A DNA stretch of 64,000 nt from Erythrobacteraceae bacterium E2-1 Yellow Sea (GCA_014983025.1 JADCLP010000002.1:62001-126000); one strand, 5' to 3'. Counted from the first letter of the stretch, positions 1-9,508 are shown. Numbers and translations are program-made. Notes: generated by a model from the sequence alone, not told the origin.

Positions 1-640
1 GCTCACCACTGAAGGCTTTAACGTCTATTCGACCGATCTGGGCGAAGAAGGTCTCGATCTGGGTAAGCTGTATGATTACGATATCATCCTGCTTGACCTG
101 AATCTGCCAGATATGCACGGTTATGACGTGCTGAAGAAACTGCGTGTCGCCAAGGTGCAGACACCGGTTTTGATCCTTTCGGGCATTTCCGAAATGGACA
201 GCAAGATCCGCAGCTTTGGCTTTGGCGCTGACGATTACGTGACCAAACCGTTCCATCGTGAAGAACTGGTCGCCCGTATTCACGCTGTTGTTCGCCGCTC
301 TAAGGGCCACAGCCAGTCAGTAATCCGCACAGGCAAGCTGGCCGTGAACCTCGATGCCAAAACTGTTGAAGTCGATGGCGCCCGCGTTCACCTGACGGGC
401 AAGGAATATGCGATGCTTGAGCTGCTTTCGCTGCGCAAGGGCACCACGCTGACCAAGGAAATGTTCCTGAACCACCTTTATGGCGGTATGGACGAGCCCG
501 AACTCAAGATCATCGACGTGTTCATCTGCAAGCTGCGCAAGAAATTGAGCCTGGCCTGCGGTGGCGACAATTACATCGAAACCGTCTGGGGGCGCGGCTA
601 TGTGCTGCGCGATGCAGACGAAGCTGCCGAAGCAGCTTAA
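1..640 (+). CDS. ctrA: Cell cycle response regulator CtrA (5' end cut by window)
   Basis: OmpR-family master regulator of the alphaproteobacterial cell cycle. The reading frame is open from base 2, and by alignment with Caulobacter CtrA from memory about 19 N-terminal residues lie outside the window. The receiver domain keeps the phosphoacceptor Asp in [11 protein letters not shown] (codon 95-97; Asp51 in Caulobacter numbering) and the conserved Lys in VTKPFHREE. The C-terminal winged helix has [18 protein letters not shown] and [12 protein letters not shown]. The protein ends in Ala-Ala, as in Caulobacter where the C-terminal AA is part of the ClpXP degradation signal. A strong terminator follows. 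Near identity of the DNA-binding half to CtrA makes the call safe. Regulation of its own promoter cannot be judged because the upstream region is missing. Confidence 0.96.
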   Translation, partial: LTTEGFNVYSTDLGEEGLDLGKLYDYDIILLDLNLPDMHGYDVLKKLRVAKVQTPVLILSGISEMDSKIRSFGFGADDYVTKPFHREELVARIHAVVRRSKGHSQSVIRTGKLAVNLDAKTVEVDGARVHLTGKEYAMLELLSLRKGTTLTKEMFLNHLYGGMDEPELKIIDVFICKLRKKLSLACGGDNYIETVWGRGYVLRDADEAAEAA

Positions 641-672
641 CAGGAAAAGCAATTCCAGTCGGGATGGGGGTA

Positions 673-702
673 CGCCCGGGGCTTCCAGCCTCGGGCGTTT
701 TT
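673..702 (+). terminator. Rho-independent terminator of ctrA
   Basis: Ten-pair GC-rich stem (673-682 with 688-697, one G-U pair) with a five-base loop, followed by five T. It lies 33 bases after the ctrA stop codon. Confidence 0.85.
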
Positions 703-819
703 CTTTGTGGCAGCCAAATTAAGGCAAGCTGCTGATATCACACGCTTTCACAGCCACTGTTAGATTTGAAGCAAGTGCTAGCGCATAAAATGCAATCAAT
801 TGTGTCGTCACCCCATGCT

Positions 820-836
820 ATTGTGCAGTGCACAAT
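820..836. promoter_or_regulatory. 17-bp perfect palindrome upstream of small gene
   Basis: ATTGTGCA-G-TGCACAAT: 8-bp arms around one central base, 14 bases before the ribosome binding site of the gene at 865. The form fits a dimeric repressor or activator operator. No matching regulator is recognised from the sequence. Confidence 0.45.
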
Positions 837-864
837 GGCAATCGCAACGGAAGGAGCGTCGGTC

Positions 865-1065
865 ATGAAGCACTTTAGTGAAATGCCGGAAGCTATTGAT
901 TTTATTGCTTCGCAGGCTTGGCTGTCGCCCGATGAACCAGTGGCTAATAATGTCAGCCATGTCCGCAGACCGGTTACAAATCGCCGTATCGGACCGTCAC
1001 AAGCCTTGCGTGAAATCGCCAGCATCCTGAGCCGGACAAGTCTTTCAAGAGGTCGCGTGAACTGA
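865..1065 (+). CDS. Small hypothetical protein (66 aa)
   Basis: I do not recognise a family. The ATG at 865 was chosen because AAGGAG lies at 851-856, nine bases upstream; a longer frame from 766 has no such site. The protein begins MKHFSEMPEAIDF, has a weakly acidic N-terminal half and a basic C-terminal half (VRRPVTNRRIG, then Ser/Arg-rich to the end). There is no membrane segment or cysteine. It stands alone between ctrA and trmB, preceded by a 17-bp palindrome, so it may be a separately regulated small protein. The antisense frame over the same bases has no ribosome binding site. Confidence 0.55.
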   Translation: MKHFSEMPEAIDFIASQAWLSPDEPVANNVSHVRRPVTNRRIGPSQALREIASILSRTSLSRGRVN

Positions 1066-1108
1066 CTGAGCTTTACATATGGCCGCGCCAAGCTTTAACG
1101 GCGCGGTC

Positions 1109-1810
1109 ATGACGGCTTATAAAGAAGGCGATCCGACCACACTCAACCGGCTTTATGGCCGCAGCCAGGGCAAGCCCCTGCGCGCGCGGCAACAAGGGTT
1201 GGTTGATAATTTGCTGCCGCAGATTGCTGTGCCAGCTGATGGATCGGTGACATCCGAACGATTGTTCGGAGATTCACGCCCACTCCACTTCGAGATTGGT
1301 TTCGGTGGCGGCGAACATCTGGCCTTTCGTGCCGATCTGCTGCCCGATCACGGTTTCATCGGGGCCGAACCCTTCGTCAATGGCGTGGCGCAGGCACTGG
1401 CCCATGTGGAGGATCAGCGGCTGGCCAATGTCCGCCTGCATATGGGCGATGCATTGGACGTGCTGCAACGCATCCCCGATGGCGCGCTGACTATGCTCTA
1501 TCTGCTCCACCCTGACCCATGGCCCAAAAACAAGCATGCCAAGCGTCGGATGATGAATGATGGCCCGGTAGAATTATTCGCGCGCAAGCTGAAACCCGGC
1601 GGCGAATTTCGCTTTGGCACCGATCATCCGGTCTATCTGCGCCATGCGCTGATGGTGATGCAACGCCATACCGATGCATTCGAATGGCAGGTGAAAGACC
1701 GGTCCAGCTGGGAGGTGCGCCCGTCCGGCTGGCCGGAAACCAGATATGCACACAAGGCGCGCACCGTATACGGGCATGAGGTGTGGCATTTCCGGTATCG
1801 GAGGAAATGA
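1109..1810 (+). CDS. trmB: tRNA (guanine-N7-)-methyltransferase TrmB
   Basis: S-adenosylmethionine-dependent enzyme that forms m7G46 in the variable loop of tRNA. The Rossmann-type SAM site is FEIGFGGGEHLAFRA near residue 60. The family signature DPWPKNKHAKRRM and the C-terminal TRYAHKARTVYGHEVWHF, typical of TrmB, follow. The start at 1109 (MTAYKEGDPTTLNRLYGR) resembles the N-terminus of relatives; an upstream in-frame ATG at 1079 would add ten residues, and neither has a good ribosome binding site. The stop overlaps the next start (ATGA at 1807-1810), so the two genes are translationally coupled. Confidence 0.93.
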   Translation: MTAYKEGDPTTLNRLYGRSQGKPLRARQQGLVDNLLPQIAVPADGSVTSERLFGDSRPLHFEIGFGGGEHLAFRADLLPDHGFIGAEPFVNGVAQALAHVEDQRLANVRLHMGDALDVLQRIPDGALTMLYLLHPDPWPKNKHAKRRMMNDGPVELFARKLKPGGEFRFGTDHPVYLRHALMVMQRHTDAFEWQVKDRSSWEVRPSGWPETRYAHKARTVYGHEVWHFRYRRK

Positions 1811-2262
1811 TGCTCGGACCCAAGGGCCTCGTTGGCGGCCTTTTCGCTATCATCGGAGCGTTGTTTCTTGTCCTTTCCCTGTCCTCGCTGGCCCAGGGCC
1901 TTTGGTTGAGAGTAAAGGGCGAACGCGCCGAGGGCGTTATCATCGGCTGGGAGCCGTGCGGTCGATATTCACATTGCCCAGTCGCCTTGTTCACCGATAT
2001 ATCGGGCAAGCAGCACCAGGCCGTAAGCTCCGTTGGCATCGGCAGATCCAGTTCTGGCCTATCGAAAATAGCCTACGAGAATGGTGACAAGGTCGCCATC
2101 GCCTATCCGGCCGGACACCCCGAACAGGCCAGGTTCGTTTCAAACGGCAGCCAGTTGATCATGGTCTTCATCGCGCTCTTTGCATCAGCCTTTGTTGCAC
2201 TGGGCATTTGGATCATCCGTAATGAACGCAAGGAAATGCGCCAAGAAGGCTGGATCATCTAA
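1807..2262 (+). CDS. DUF3592-type membrane protein
   Basis: Protein of 151 aa with a hydrophobic segment at each end (about residues 8-30 and 118-140) and a soluble beta-rich middle containing EGVIIGWEPC and a YPAGHPEQARF motif. This is the layout of DUF3592 proteins, whose function is unknown. Start ATG 1807 was chosen because GGAGGA precedes it directly and it overlaps the trmB stop by four bases. The next gene converges, and the two stop codons overlap. The middle domain should sit on the periplasmic side if both ends are membrane helices, which is inference. Confidence 0.7.
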   Translation: MMLGPKGLVGGLFAIIGALFLVLSLSSLAQGLWLRVKGERAEGVIIGWEPCGRYSHCPVALFTDISGKQHQAVSSVGIGRSSSGLSKIAYENGDKVAIAYPAGHPEQARFVSNGSQLIMVFIALFASAFVALGIWIIRNERKEMRQEGWII

Positions 2263-2804
2263 CTGCGGTTCGCAGCCCCAAATGTGAAATCGACCATGAT
2301 CTCGCTGGAAATATCCTCCAGCGCCGACTGCGCATCTTCGGGTGAAACGCCATCGGGCAGGGTCACGGAAACCTTGGCCCAGAACAGATGTTCACCGCCC
2401 CATGCGCCTGTCTGCTCGCCGCTGGACAGGGTTTCGATATTGGCACCCAATCCGGCCAGAATGGACGTGACCTGGCGGATGATGCCAGGCCGGTCCTGCC
2501 CCAGCAACTCAAACAACAGCGATGCATGCTTGCCCACTGGTTCATCGCCCGCAGGCATGGCGACCACCTGCAATCCCGTATCGCCAATGGCGCGCACCCG
2601 GTCTGTCAGCGTTGCAACCGCTCCCGGCGCAAGCTCCACCAGCACAGAACCGACATAGAGCCCGCCAAGCCGGCTTAGATGTCCTTCCTGCCAATTGCCG
2701 CCAGCCGCCAGTACCGCCTCTGCCAATTCATTGGTCAGGCCAGGGCGATCGCTACCAGAAACGGTCAGAACGATACGGGCCTTGGCAGAAAACTGATCGA
2801 CCAT
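2259..2804 (-). CDS. ACT-domain protein, GcvR-like regulator
   Basis: Protein of 181 aa built from two ACT domains. The first covers residues 8-85 (VLTVSGSDRPGLTNELAE) and the second 95-175 (FELLGQDRPGIIRQVTSIL). The repeated DRPG loop is the usual amino-acid-binding site at the ACT dimer face. The pattern matches the GcvR family (glycine cleavage repressor in enterobacteria), but regulation of glycine cleavage in this organism is not shown. It lies six bases downstream of maeB on the same strand and is probably cotranscribed with it. Confidence 0.82.
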   Translation of the reverse strand: MVDQFSAKARIVLTVSGSDRPGLTNELAEAVLAAGGNWQEGHLSRLGGLYVGSVLVELAPGAVATLTDRVRAIGDTGLQVVAMPAGDEPVGKHASLLFELLGQDRPGIIRQVTSILAGLGANIETLSSGEQTGAWGGEHLFWAKVSVTLPDGVSPEDAQSALEDISSEIMVDFTFGAANRS

Positions 2805-2810
2805 GCCGTA

Positions 2811-5072
2811 TCAGCCCGTAACACCCGCTGCAGCCAGCACCGCCAGTGTCAACACATCAGGCGCTATCGCAGTCATCGGGGCGATCTGAACCGGCTTTTC
2901 CATCCCGATCAGCATCGGTCCGATCGTGGGCGCACCGCCCAGTTCACGCAGCAGCTTGGCCGACAGATTGGCCGATTGTAGGCCCGGCATGATCAGCACA
3001 TTGGCTGGGGCGGAAAGGCGGCTGAATGGATAGAGTTCCATCACCTTGGGGTTAAGCGCGGCATCGGGTGCCATTTCGCCTTCATATTCGAAGTTAGGTT
3101 GCTCCGCATCCAGCAATGATACGGCTCCGCGAATGTTTTCCAGCCAGCGCCCGGACGGGTTGCCGAAGGTTGAATAGCTGAGGAAAGCGACGCGCGGTTC
3201 ATGCCCCAGCCGGCGCGCAACGGCCGCAGTTTCCTTGGCAATATGAGCAAGATCTTCGGCAGTAGGCCTTTCGTTGATCGTCGTGTCGGCCAGAAATACC
3301 GTGTAATTCTTCCCGATCATCAGATGGATGCCGAAAGGTATCTGACCCGGCTTGGGGTCAAGCACCAGGCTCACTTCCTTCATGGTCTGGGCAAAAGGTC
3401 GGGTCAGACCCGAAATCATGGCATCGCCATGACCCAAAGCCACGAGCAAGGACGCAAAGACATTCCGATCCTGGTTCACCATGCGCCGCACGTCACGCTC
3501 TGTATGGCCGCGCCGTTGCAGGCGATTGTACAGGAAATTGACCATTTCCGGCACATGCACAGAATCGGCGGAATTCTGGATTTCAAAGCTGCCGGGGTCA
3601 GATACACCCAGCATATGCAACCGGTCCACCACCGCCTTGGTCCGGCCCACCAGAATGGGGGTGCCATAACCAAAATCGCGGAACTGGATTGCCGCGCGCA
3701 GCACCACGTCATCTTCTGCTTCGGCAAACACCACCCGCTTGGGATGCGCCTTTGCCTCTTCATAAACACGGGTAAGCACTGAGGTGGTTGGATTGAGGCG
3801 CGCTTTCAGCTGATGAGCATATTTCTCAAAATCCTCGATCGGGGCCTGCGCCACGCCGGAATCCATTGCCGCCTTGGCAACCGCGCAAGACACAACCTCC
3901 ATCAAGCGCGGATCAAACGGGGCTGGAATGATATATTCAGGCCCAAATTTGTGCTTCACGCCATAGGCTGCGGCTACTTCTTCCGGCACCTGTTCGCGCG
4001 CCAGGCCCGCAATGGCATGAGCGGCAGCAATCTTCATTTCTTCATTGATAGCCGTCGCCTGAACATCCAGCGCACCACGGAAAATGAAGGGGAAGCCCAG
4101 CACATTATTTACCTGGTTTGGAAAGTCACTGCGCCCGGTGGCGATGATTGCATCAGGTTTCACAGCCTTGGCATCATCCGGCATAATTTCCGGTGTGGGA
4201 TTGGCCATCGCAAAAATGATGGGCTGCTCGGCCATATTGGCCACCCATTCAGGCTTCAGCGCGCCGGCTGCAGACAGGCCCAGGAAGATATCCGCACCGA
4301 CAAGTGCTTCTTCCAGGCTGCGCGCCTCAGTCGGCACGGCATGCGCGCTCTTCCACTGATCCACATTGTCACGGCCCGGATAGATCGGGCCGGAACGGTC
4401 GCACACGATCACACTTTCATGCGGGATACCCATCGCCTTGATCAGGGCGGTACAGGCCAGCGCGCTGGCACCTGCGCCGTTCACCACCATGCGGCAATCC
4501 TTCAGATCGCGCCCTGTAATATGTGCTGCATTGATCAGGCCAGCTGCGGCAATAATCGCCGTGCCATGCTGGTCATCATGCATGACCGGGATATTCATCC
4601 GCTCGCGCAGTGCCTGTTCGATGATGAAGCATTCAGGCGCGGCAATATCTTCCAGATTGATGCCGCCAAAGGTCGGTTCCATCAGGGCAACCGCTTCGAT
4701 AAATTTATCAGGGTCTTCTGTATCGAGTTCGATATCGATCGAATCCACATCGGCAAACCGTTTGAACAGGACAGCTTTACCTTCCATCACCGGCTTGGAT
4801 GCCAGCGCGCCCAGATTGCCCAGCCCCAGAATCGCCGTGCCATTGGAAATCACTGCCACCAGATTGGACCGCGCCGTATATTTCGCGGCCAGCTGGGGAT
4901 TTTCTGCAATCGCTTCCACAGGGGCCGCAACGCCGGGCGAATAAGCCAGCGACAGGTCACGCTGGGTTGCCATGGGCTTGGATGCGATAATCTCGATCTT
5001 ACCCGGACGGATCGTCTCATGGTAAAACAGCGCCTCGCGCGTGGTGAAGGTGACTTGGCGTTTATCGGTCAC
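2811..5072 (-). CDS. maeB: NADP-dependent malic enzyme (malic enzyme-phosphotransacetylase hybrid)
   Basis: Oxidative decarboxylation of malate to pyruvate with reduction of NADP. The N-terminal malic domain has YSPGVAAPVEAI, a glycine-rich NGTAILGLGNLGALASKPV segment and the MHDDQHGTAII motif. An NAD(P)-binding region containing NGAGASALACTALIKAMG follows. From about residue 430 to the end there is a phosphotransacetylase-like domain, normally regulatory and not active. I chose the GTG at 5072 (VTDKRQVTFTTREALFYH) because GGAAGG precedes it; the frame continues upstream for 47 codons but those do not look like this family. The resulting 753 aa fits the roughly 760 aa of MaeB. Confidence 0.93.
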   Translation of the reverse strand: MTDKRQVTFTTREALFYHETIRPGKIEIIASKPMATQRDLSLAYSPGVAAPVEAIAENPQLAAKYTARSNLVAVISNGTAILGLGNLGALASKPVMEGKAVLFKRFADVDSIDIELDTEDPDKFIEAVALMEPTFGGINLEDIAAPECFIIEQALRERMNIPVMHDDQHGTAIIAAAGLINAAHITGRDLKDCRMVVNGAGASALACTALIKAMGIPHESVIVCDRSGPIYPGRDNVDQWKSAHAVPTEARSLEEALVGADIFLGLSAAGALKPEWVANMAEQPIIFAMANPTPEIMPDDAKAVKPDAIIATGRSDFPNQVNNVLGFPFIFRGALDVQATAINEEMKIAAAHAIAGLAREQVPEEVAAAYGVKHKFGPEYIIPAPFDPRLMEVVSCAVAKAAMDSGVAQAPIEDFEKYAHQLKARLNPTTSVLTRVYEEAKAHPKRVVFAEAEDDVVLRAAIQFRDFGYGTPILVGRTKAVVDRLHMLGVSDPGSFEIQNSADSVHVPEMVNFLYNRLQRRGHTERDVRRMVNQDRNVFASLLVALGHGDAMISGLTRPFAQTMKEVSLVLDPKPGQIPFGIHLMIGKNYTVFLADTTINERPTAEDLAHIAKETAAVARRLGHEPRVAFLSYSTFGNPSGRWLENIRGAVSLLDAEQPNFEYEGEMAPDAALNPKVMELYPFSRLSAPANVLIMPGLQSANLSAKLLRELGGAPTIGPMLIGMEKPVQIAPMTAIAPDVLTLAVLAAAGVTG

Positions 5073-5188
5073 TTCCGATCCTTCCTTTACGTAATGCGGG
5101 CCCCCTACAGACTGTTTAATGCAAGCGATAGGGGAAAGAGCACTGTCAATGCGTTCCGAATCAGTCTTTCGCAGGCTAGGCCACCGCA

Positions 5189-7822
5189 ATGGCCGCGCAA
5201 TCTGGCAAGACAACCCCTATGATGGAACAATATCACGCGCTGAAGCGTGAGGCGGGCGATTGCCTGCTGTTCTACCGGATGGGAGACTTCTTCGAACTAT
5301 TCTTTGACGATGCACGCGAAGCAGCGGCAATCCTGGATATCGCACTGACCAGCCGGGGCGAACATGGCGGTGATCCCGTGCCCATGTGTGGCGTACCCGT
5401 TCACTCTGCTGAAGGGTATCTGGCACGACTGATCAAGGCCGGATGCCGCGTAGCCATTGCTGAACAGGTGGAAACGCCAGAGGAGGCGAAGGAGCGCGCC
5501 AAACGCGAAGGACGCCCCGTTTCCAAAGCGCTGGTGAAGCGAGACATCGTCCGCTTCGTTACCGCTGGAACGCTCACTGAAGAGGCGTTGCTGGAACCAC
5601 GTCGAGCGAACTTGCTCGCCGCTTTGGCTGAAGTAAGGGGTGCGGTGGGAATCGCCAGCTGCGATATTTCAACTGGCGAAATGGTGCTGGAAGAATGCCC
5701 GCCAGAACAGATTGGGGCGGCACTCGCCCGCTTGGGCGCGAGTGAAGTGGTGATCCCTGAGGGTTGGCCAGTCGAACAATCAGAAGTGATTGAACGTCCA
5801 CGGCAGGATTTCTCCAGCGACAATGGCGAAGAACGGCTGAAGTCGCTGCATGGCGTGGCCACGCTGGATGGGTTTGGCGAATTCAGCCGGGCGATGTTGG
5901 CTGCCGCAGGTGGCTTGATCGCTTATCTTGATCATGTCGGGCGTGGGCAATTGCCTCTTCTGCTTCCGCCAGCCTTGCGCGCCGCAGGGCAATGTATGGC
6001 AATGGATGAGGCCACAAGAACAAGCCTGGAAATCCTGACAGCCCAAAATGGAGTGCGGGCAGGCAGCCTTGTAGCTGCGGTTGATCGCTGCGTGACCGGG
6101 GCTGGCGAGCGGCTGCTGGCGGAAGATCTCGCCTCTCCCCTCCTCAAGCGGGTTGAAATCGAAGCCCGGCTGGCAATTGTGGGCTGGTTCCACGCGGACC
6201 CGCTGAGCCGGGCTGATCTGCGTGAACAAATGCGTGCCCTGCCCGATATCGGCCGTGCACTGGGCCGTATTGTCGCCGGGCGTGGTTCACCACGTGATCT
6301 CGGCCAATTGCGTGATGGGTTGGCAGACGCGCGTAGCATTCACGATCAACTGGCCAATTTGCCTGATGCCCCAGCATTGCTGGCACAATTGCTGCCGCAG
6401 CTACGCGGACATGGCGCCCTGATCGACCTGTTCCAACGCGCACTTGTCCCTACCCCACCAACAGAACGTTCTGGCGGGGGATATATTGCCACTGGCTATG
6501 ACGCGGCACTGGATGAATTGCGATCCATATCAGGTAATGCGCGGCGCGCGATCGCCGCGATGGAGGCGCGTTATCGGGATGATACGGGGATCGCATCGCT
6601 GAAGATCAAGCATAATGGCGTGCTCGGCTATTTCATCGAAGTGCCCGCCAAACATGCCGATGCACTTATGGCCCCTGACAGTGGCTTTGCCCATCGCCAG
6701 ACCATGGCAGGTGCCGTTCGTTTCAATTCAGTCGCATTGCATGAAGAAGCCAGCCGAATTGCCGAAGCAGGCGGCCATGCACTGGCAGCCGAAGAGGCGC
6801 ATTTCGAAGAATTGGTGAGGCATGTGTGCGCCTCCGCCACATCTATCGCAGCCACTGCCGCCGCATTGGCACGAATTGACGTCAGCGCAGGCCAGGCCGA
6901 ACGTGCGGCTGAAGGCGGCTGGTGCGCACCAGAAATATCTGATGAACCGATACTCGACATAATCGGTGGTAGGCACCCGGTGGTAGAGGCAGCCTTGGCC
7001 AAGTCAGGCGAACGCTTTGTCGCCAATGATTGCGCCCTGTCGCAGGATAACCGCCTGTGGTTGATCGGCGGGCCAAATATGGGTGGTAAATCCACCTTCC
7101 TGCGCCAGAACGCACTGATCGTGTTGCTGGCACAGGCTGGGGGGTTTGTCCCAGCAGAATCTGCCCGGATCGGTCTGGTGGACCGGCTTTTCAGCCGGGT
7201 TGGTGCCTCTGACAATCTGGCACGCGGCAGATCCACTTTCATGGTGGAAATGGTCGAAACAGCAGCCATTCTTTCTCAAGCAACCAGCCGCAGCTTTGTA
7301 ATCCTGGATGAAGTTGGCAGAGGTACATCAACCTATGATGGGCTGGCATTGGCCTGGGCAGTGGTGGAGGCAGTGCATTCGCAAATCATCTGCCGCTGTC
7401 TGTTCGCCACCCATTATCACGAGTTGGCGCGACTGGCCGAAACATGCGACGCCCTGTCACTCCACCATGTGCGCGCACGGGAATGGAAAGGTGATCTGGT
7501 CCTGCTGCATGAACTGGCAGAAGGGCCAGCAGATCGATCCTATGGCCTTGCTGTCGCGCGACTGGCTGGCGTGCCCCAACCCGTAGTCAAGCGGGCCAAG
7601 CAAGTGCTCGACAAGCTGGAAAAAGCGCGCGCAGAAACCGGCGGATTGGGTGCCGGGCTGGGGGATTTGCCCCTGTTCGCATCCATTGCTGATGAAGATG
7701 AAGTTGACGAAACCACATTGGCCGATCGCTTGTTGGCGCTGGATCTGGATGCGCTATCGCCGCGGGATGCACTTGATTTATTGTATCAATTAACGGCCGA
7801 AGCAAGAGCTACGAAAAGTTAA
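5189..7822 (+). CDS. mutS: DNA mismatch repair protein MutS
   Basis: Mismatch recognition ATPase of 877 aa. The mismatch-reading Phe-X-Glu motif is in FYRMGDFFELFFDDA near residue 35. The C-terminal ATPase has Walker A GPNMGGKSTFLRQ, the STFMVEM segment, Walker B and signature VILDEVGRGTSTYDGLALAW, and the ATHYHEL switch. The start MAAQSGKTTPMMEQY fits other alphaproteobacterial MutS proteins, although the ribosome binding site is weak. The gene is divergent from maeB, with 116 bases between starts. No mutL is present in the window. Confidence 0.97.
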   Translation: MAAQSGKTTPMMEQYHALKREAGDCLLFYRMGDFFELFFDDAREAAAILDIALTSRGEHGGDPVPMCGVPVHSAEGYLARLIKAGCRVAIAEQVETPEEAKERAKREGRPVSKALVKRDIVRFVTAGTLTEEALLEPRRANLLAALAEVRGAVGIASCDISTGEMVLEECPPEQIGAALARLGASEVVIPEGWPVEQSEVIERPRQDFSSDNGEERLKSLHGVATLDGFGEFSRAMLAAAGGLIAYLDHVGRGQLPLLLPPALRAAGQCMAMDEATRTSLEILTAQNGVRAGSLVAAVDRCVTGAGERLLAEDLASPLLKRVEIEARLAIVGWFHADPLSRADLREQMRALPDIGRALGRIVAGRGSPRDLGQLRDGLADARSIHDQLANLPDAPALLAQLLPQLRGHGALIDLFQRALVPTPPTERSGGGYIATGYDAALDELRSISGNARRAIAAMEARYRDDTGIASLKIKHNGVLGYFIEVPAKHADALMAPDSGFAHRQTMAGAVRFNSVALHEEASRIAEAGGHALAAEEAHFEELVRHVCASATSIAATAAALARIDVSAGQAERAAEGGWCAPEISDEPILDIIGGRHPVVEAALAKSGERFVANDCALSQDNRLWLIGGPNMGGKSTFLRQNALIVLLAQAGGFVPAESARIGLVDRLFSRVGASDNLARGRSTFMVEMVETAAILSQATSRSFVILDEVGRGTSTYDGLALAWAVVEAVHSQIICRCLFATHYHELARLAETCDALSLHHVRAREWKGDLVLLHELAEGPADRSYGLAVARLAGVPQPVVKRAKQVLDKLEKARAETGGLGAGLGDLPLFASIADEDEVDETTLADRLLALDLDALSPRDALDLLYQLTAEARATKS

Positions 7823-7848
7823 CGGCCCATCCAGTATAACCGCCGATT

Positions 7849-8202
7849 ATGGCTGTTAATCTGTTTCAAAGCCCCAAACGCGCGGCAGCTTTCGTTGGCA
7901 TGACCATGTTCAGTGTTGCCATGCTAGTGGGGTCTGAAGACAATCAGGGTGCGCTTGTCACCGCAGCCAATGGGATTCAGCAAGAGGGTGCTGAGCCAAT
8001 GGACATGGCAGCAGCAAGGCCGCGTGATGAGTCAATTCAGGAAACGCAAACATATGACGAAGACAGGTCTCATTCAGCCGAAGATGCCTTTACCTCTGAT
8101 GAAGAGCTGATTGACGACGCAAGTGGCTTTGACCCCGCCCCTGAACTGGATGATGCATTTGACACTGAACCTGCCTTGAGCGAGGCAGATGGTTCAACCT
8201 GA
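7849..8202 (+). CDS. Hypothetical acidic protein with N-terminal hydrophobic segment
   Basis: Protein of 117 aa, family not recognised. Residues 12-30 (AAAFVGMTMFSVAMLVG) form a possible signal anchor. The rest is strongly acidic and probably disordered, rich in Asp, Glu, Ser and Thr. It ends overlapping the next gene by 14 bases in another frame, which argues for cotranscription with the DUF202 membrane protein. Composition follows its neighbours. A secreted or inner-membrane-tethered acidic protein is the most that can be said. Confidence 0.55.
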   Translation: MAVNLFQSPKRAAAFVGMTMFSVAMLVGSEDNQGALVTAANGIQQEGAEPMDMAAARPRDESIQETQTYDEDRSHSAEDAFTSDEELIDDASGFDPAPELDDAFDTEPALSEADGST

Positions 8203-8614
8203 ATGGCCTGCATCATTGACCGAACAAACAGAACGCAAAAACTCGAACGAACTGGCAGAAGAACGCACTGAATGGGCGGAAGACCGCACAATCATGGCGA
8301 TTGAGCGGACATTCGCCGGGTGGATGCGCACCAGTTTTGCGGCTATTGCCATTGGAATTGGCTTTCGTGGCCTGTTTGGCGAATTTGAACCACCGTGGCT
8401 GGCCAAAGGGATTGCGACCCTATTCATCGCATTGGCCATCATATTCGCAATAGGGGCAGAACGCAGGGCCACCAGGGCACTTTCGCGCCTCAACGCACAT
8501 GCTGTTGACGGCATCGATGCACCCAAGTTGCGGTGGGTTTCCTATGCGGTTGTAGTGGGTGCAGCCCTGTTGATCGTGGCCCTGTGGGTGCTCAATGACG
8601 GAAGCTTGAAGTAA
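8189..8614 (+). CDS. DUF202 (YidH-type) membrane protein
   Basis: Protein of 141 aa. A conserved amphipathic region ELAEERTEWAEDRTIMAIE at residues 22-40 carries the repeated (A/E)xxRTxxA pattern diagnostic of DUF202. Three hydrophobic segments follow, at roughly 48-66, 71-90 and 112-132. The function of the family is unknown. The start overlaps the upstream acidic protein, so the pair is probably one transcript. Confidence 0.8.
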   Translation: MVQPEWPASLTEQTERKNSNELAEERTEWAEDRTIMAIERTFAGWMRTSFAAIAIGIGFRGLFGEFEPPWLAKGIATLFIALAIIFAIGAERRATRALSRLNAHAVDGIDAPKLRWVSYAVVVGAALLIVALWVLNDGSLK

Positions 8615-8638
8615 AACCCCGCTTCTGCATGCAGGTAC

Positions 8639-9508
8639 TTACCGCGTCGGCACGGGTTGATCGCCCGAATAATCATAAAAGCCGCGACCCGTCTTACGCC
8701 CCAACCAGCCCGCTTCCACATATTTCACCAGCAGCGGTGCCGGGCGATACTTGCTGTCCTTCGTGCTCTCATACAGCACGTTTACGATTTCAAGGCAGGT
8801 ATCTAGCCCAATGAAATCGGCCAGTTCCAGCGGCCCCATCGGGTGATTCAGGCCCAGACGGCACCCTTTGTCGATATCGGCGATATTAGCAGTTGATTGG
8901 CCTAGAACAAACACCGCCTCGTTGATCATGGGCAGCAGGATGCGGTTGACCACAAAGCCTGGCTCATCCTGACTCAACACAACTTCCTTGCCCAAACCTT
9001 CGGCAAAAAACTTGGTCCGTTGGGTAGTGTCTGCACTGGTAGCAAGGCCTGGGATAACTTCGATCAGTTTCATCACAGGCACCGGGTTGAAGAAGTGCAA
9101 CCCGATGAAACGCGCAGGATCCGGAGAATAGTTCGCCATCCGCGTGATTGGGATGGAGCTGGTGTTACTGGCCATGATGGCGTCATCGGCCAGCACCTTG
9201 CCCGCAGCTTCAAAAATCGCTTTCTTGATTTCCTCACGCTCGGTCGCGGCTTCAATGATCAATTCAGCATCAACCATGGCGTCATAACCGCCAACCGGCT
9301 TAATGAGCGAAAGGGTTTTCTGCGCCTCATCAGCAGTGATCTTTTCGCGAGAGACGAGCTTATTCAAAGCCTTTTCGATTTTGGCCTTGCCTGACTCAGC
9401 CCGGGTCAGATCAACGTCGGAAAGCAGCACCTGCATACTGTGTTGCGCAATTGTCTGGGCAATACCTGTGCCCATCTGGCCTGCGCCAATGACCGCTACT
9501 TTCCGCAT
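8639..9508 (-). CDS. 3-hydroxybutyryl-CoA dehydrogenase
   Basis: NAD(P)-dependent oxidation of 3-hydroxyacyl-CoA, in butanoate or polyhydroxybutyrate metabolism. The N-terminal Rossmann fold has VIGAGQMGTGIAQ, then NTSSIPITRMA and FIGLHFFNPVPVMKLIEVI (catalytic His). The C-terminal domain has GFVVNRILLPMINEAV and GLNHPMGPLELADFIGLD. I chose the ATG at 9508 because AAGGGA lies just upstream; an upstream in-frame start would add nine residues. Length 289 aa fits the single-domain family, shorter than fused FadB-type enzymes. Called hbd or paaH in other organisms; which role applies here is open. Confidence 0.93.
   Translation of the reverse strand: MRKVAVIGAGQMGTGIAQTIAQHSMQVLLSDVDLTRAESGKAKIEKALNKLVSREKITADEAQKTLSLIKPVGGYDAMVDAELIIEAATEREEIKKAIFEAAGKVLADDAIMASNTSSIPITRMANYSPDPARFIGLHFFNPVPVMKLIEVIPGLATSADTTQRTKFFAEGLGKEVVLSQDEPGFVVNRILLPMINEAVFVLGQSTANIADIDKGCRLGLNHPMGPLELADFIGLDTCLEIVNVLYESTKDSKYRPAPLLVKYVEAGWLGRKTGRGFYDYSGDQPVPTR

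Noticed and set aside
738..1091. 117-aa minus-strand frame over the small gene at 865
   Set aside because: No ribosome binding site, and the plus-strand frame has AAGGAG at good spacing.
3813..5222. 469-aa open frame antisense to maeB
   Set aside because: Shadow of the GC-rich maeB frame: His/Arg/Cys-rich product, no ribosome binding site, no domain pattern.
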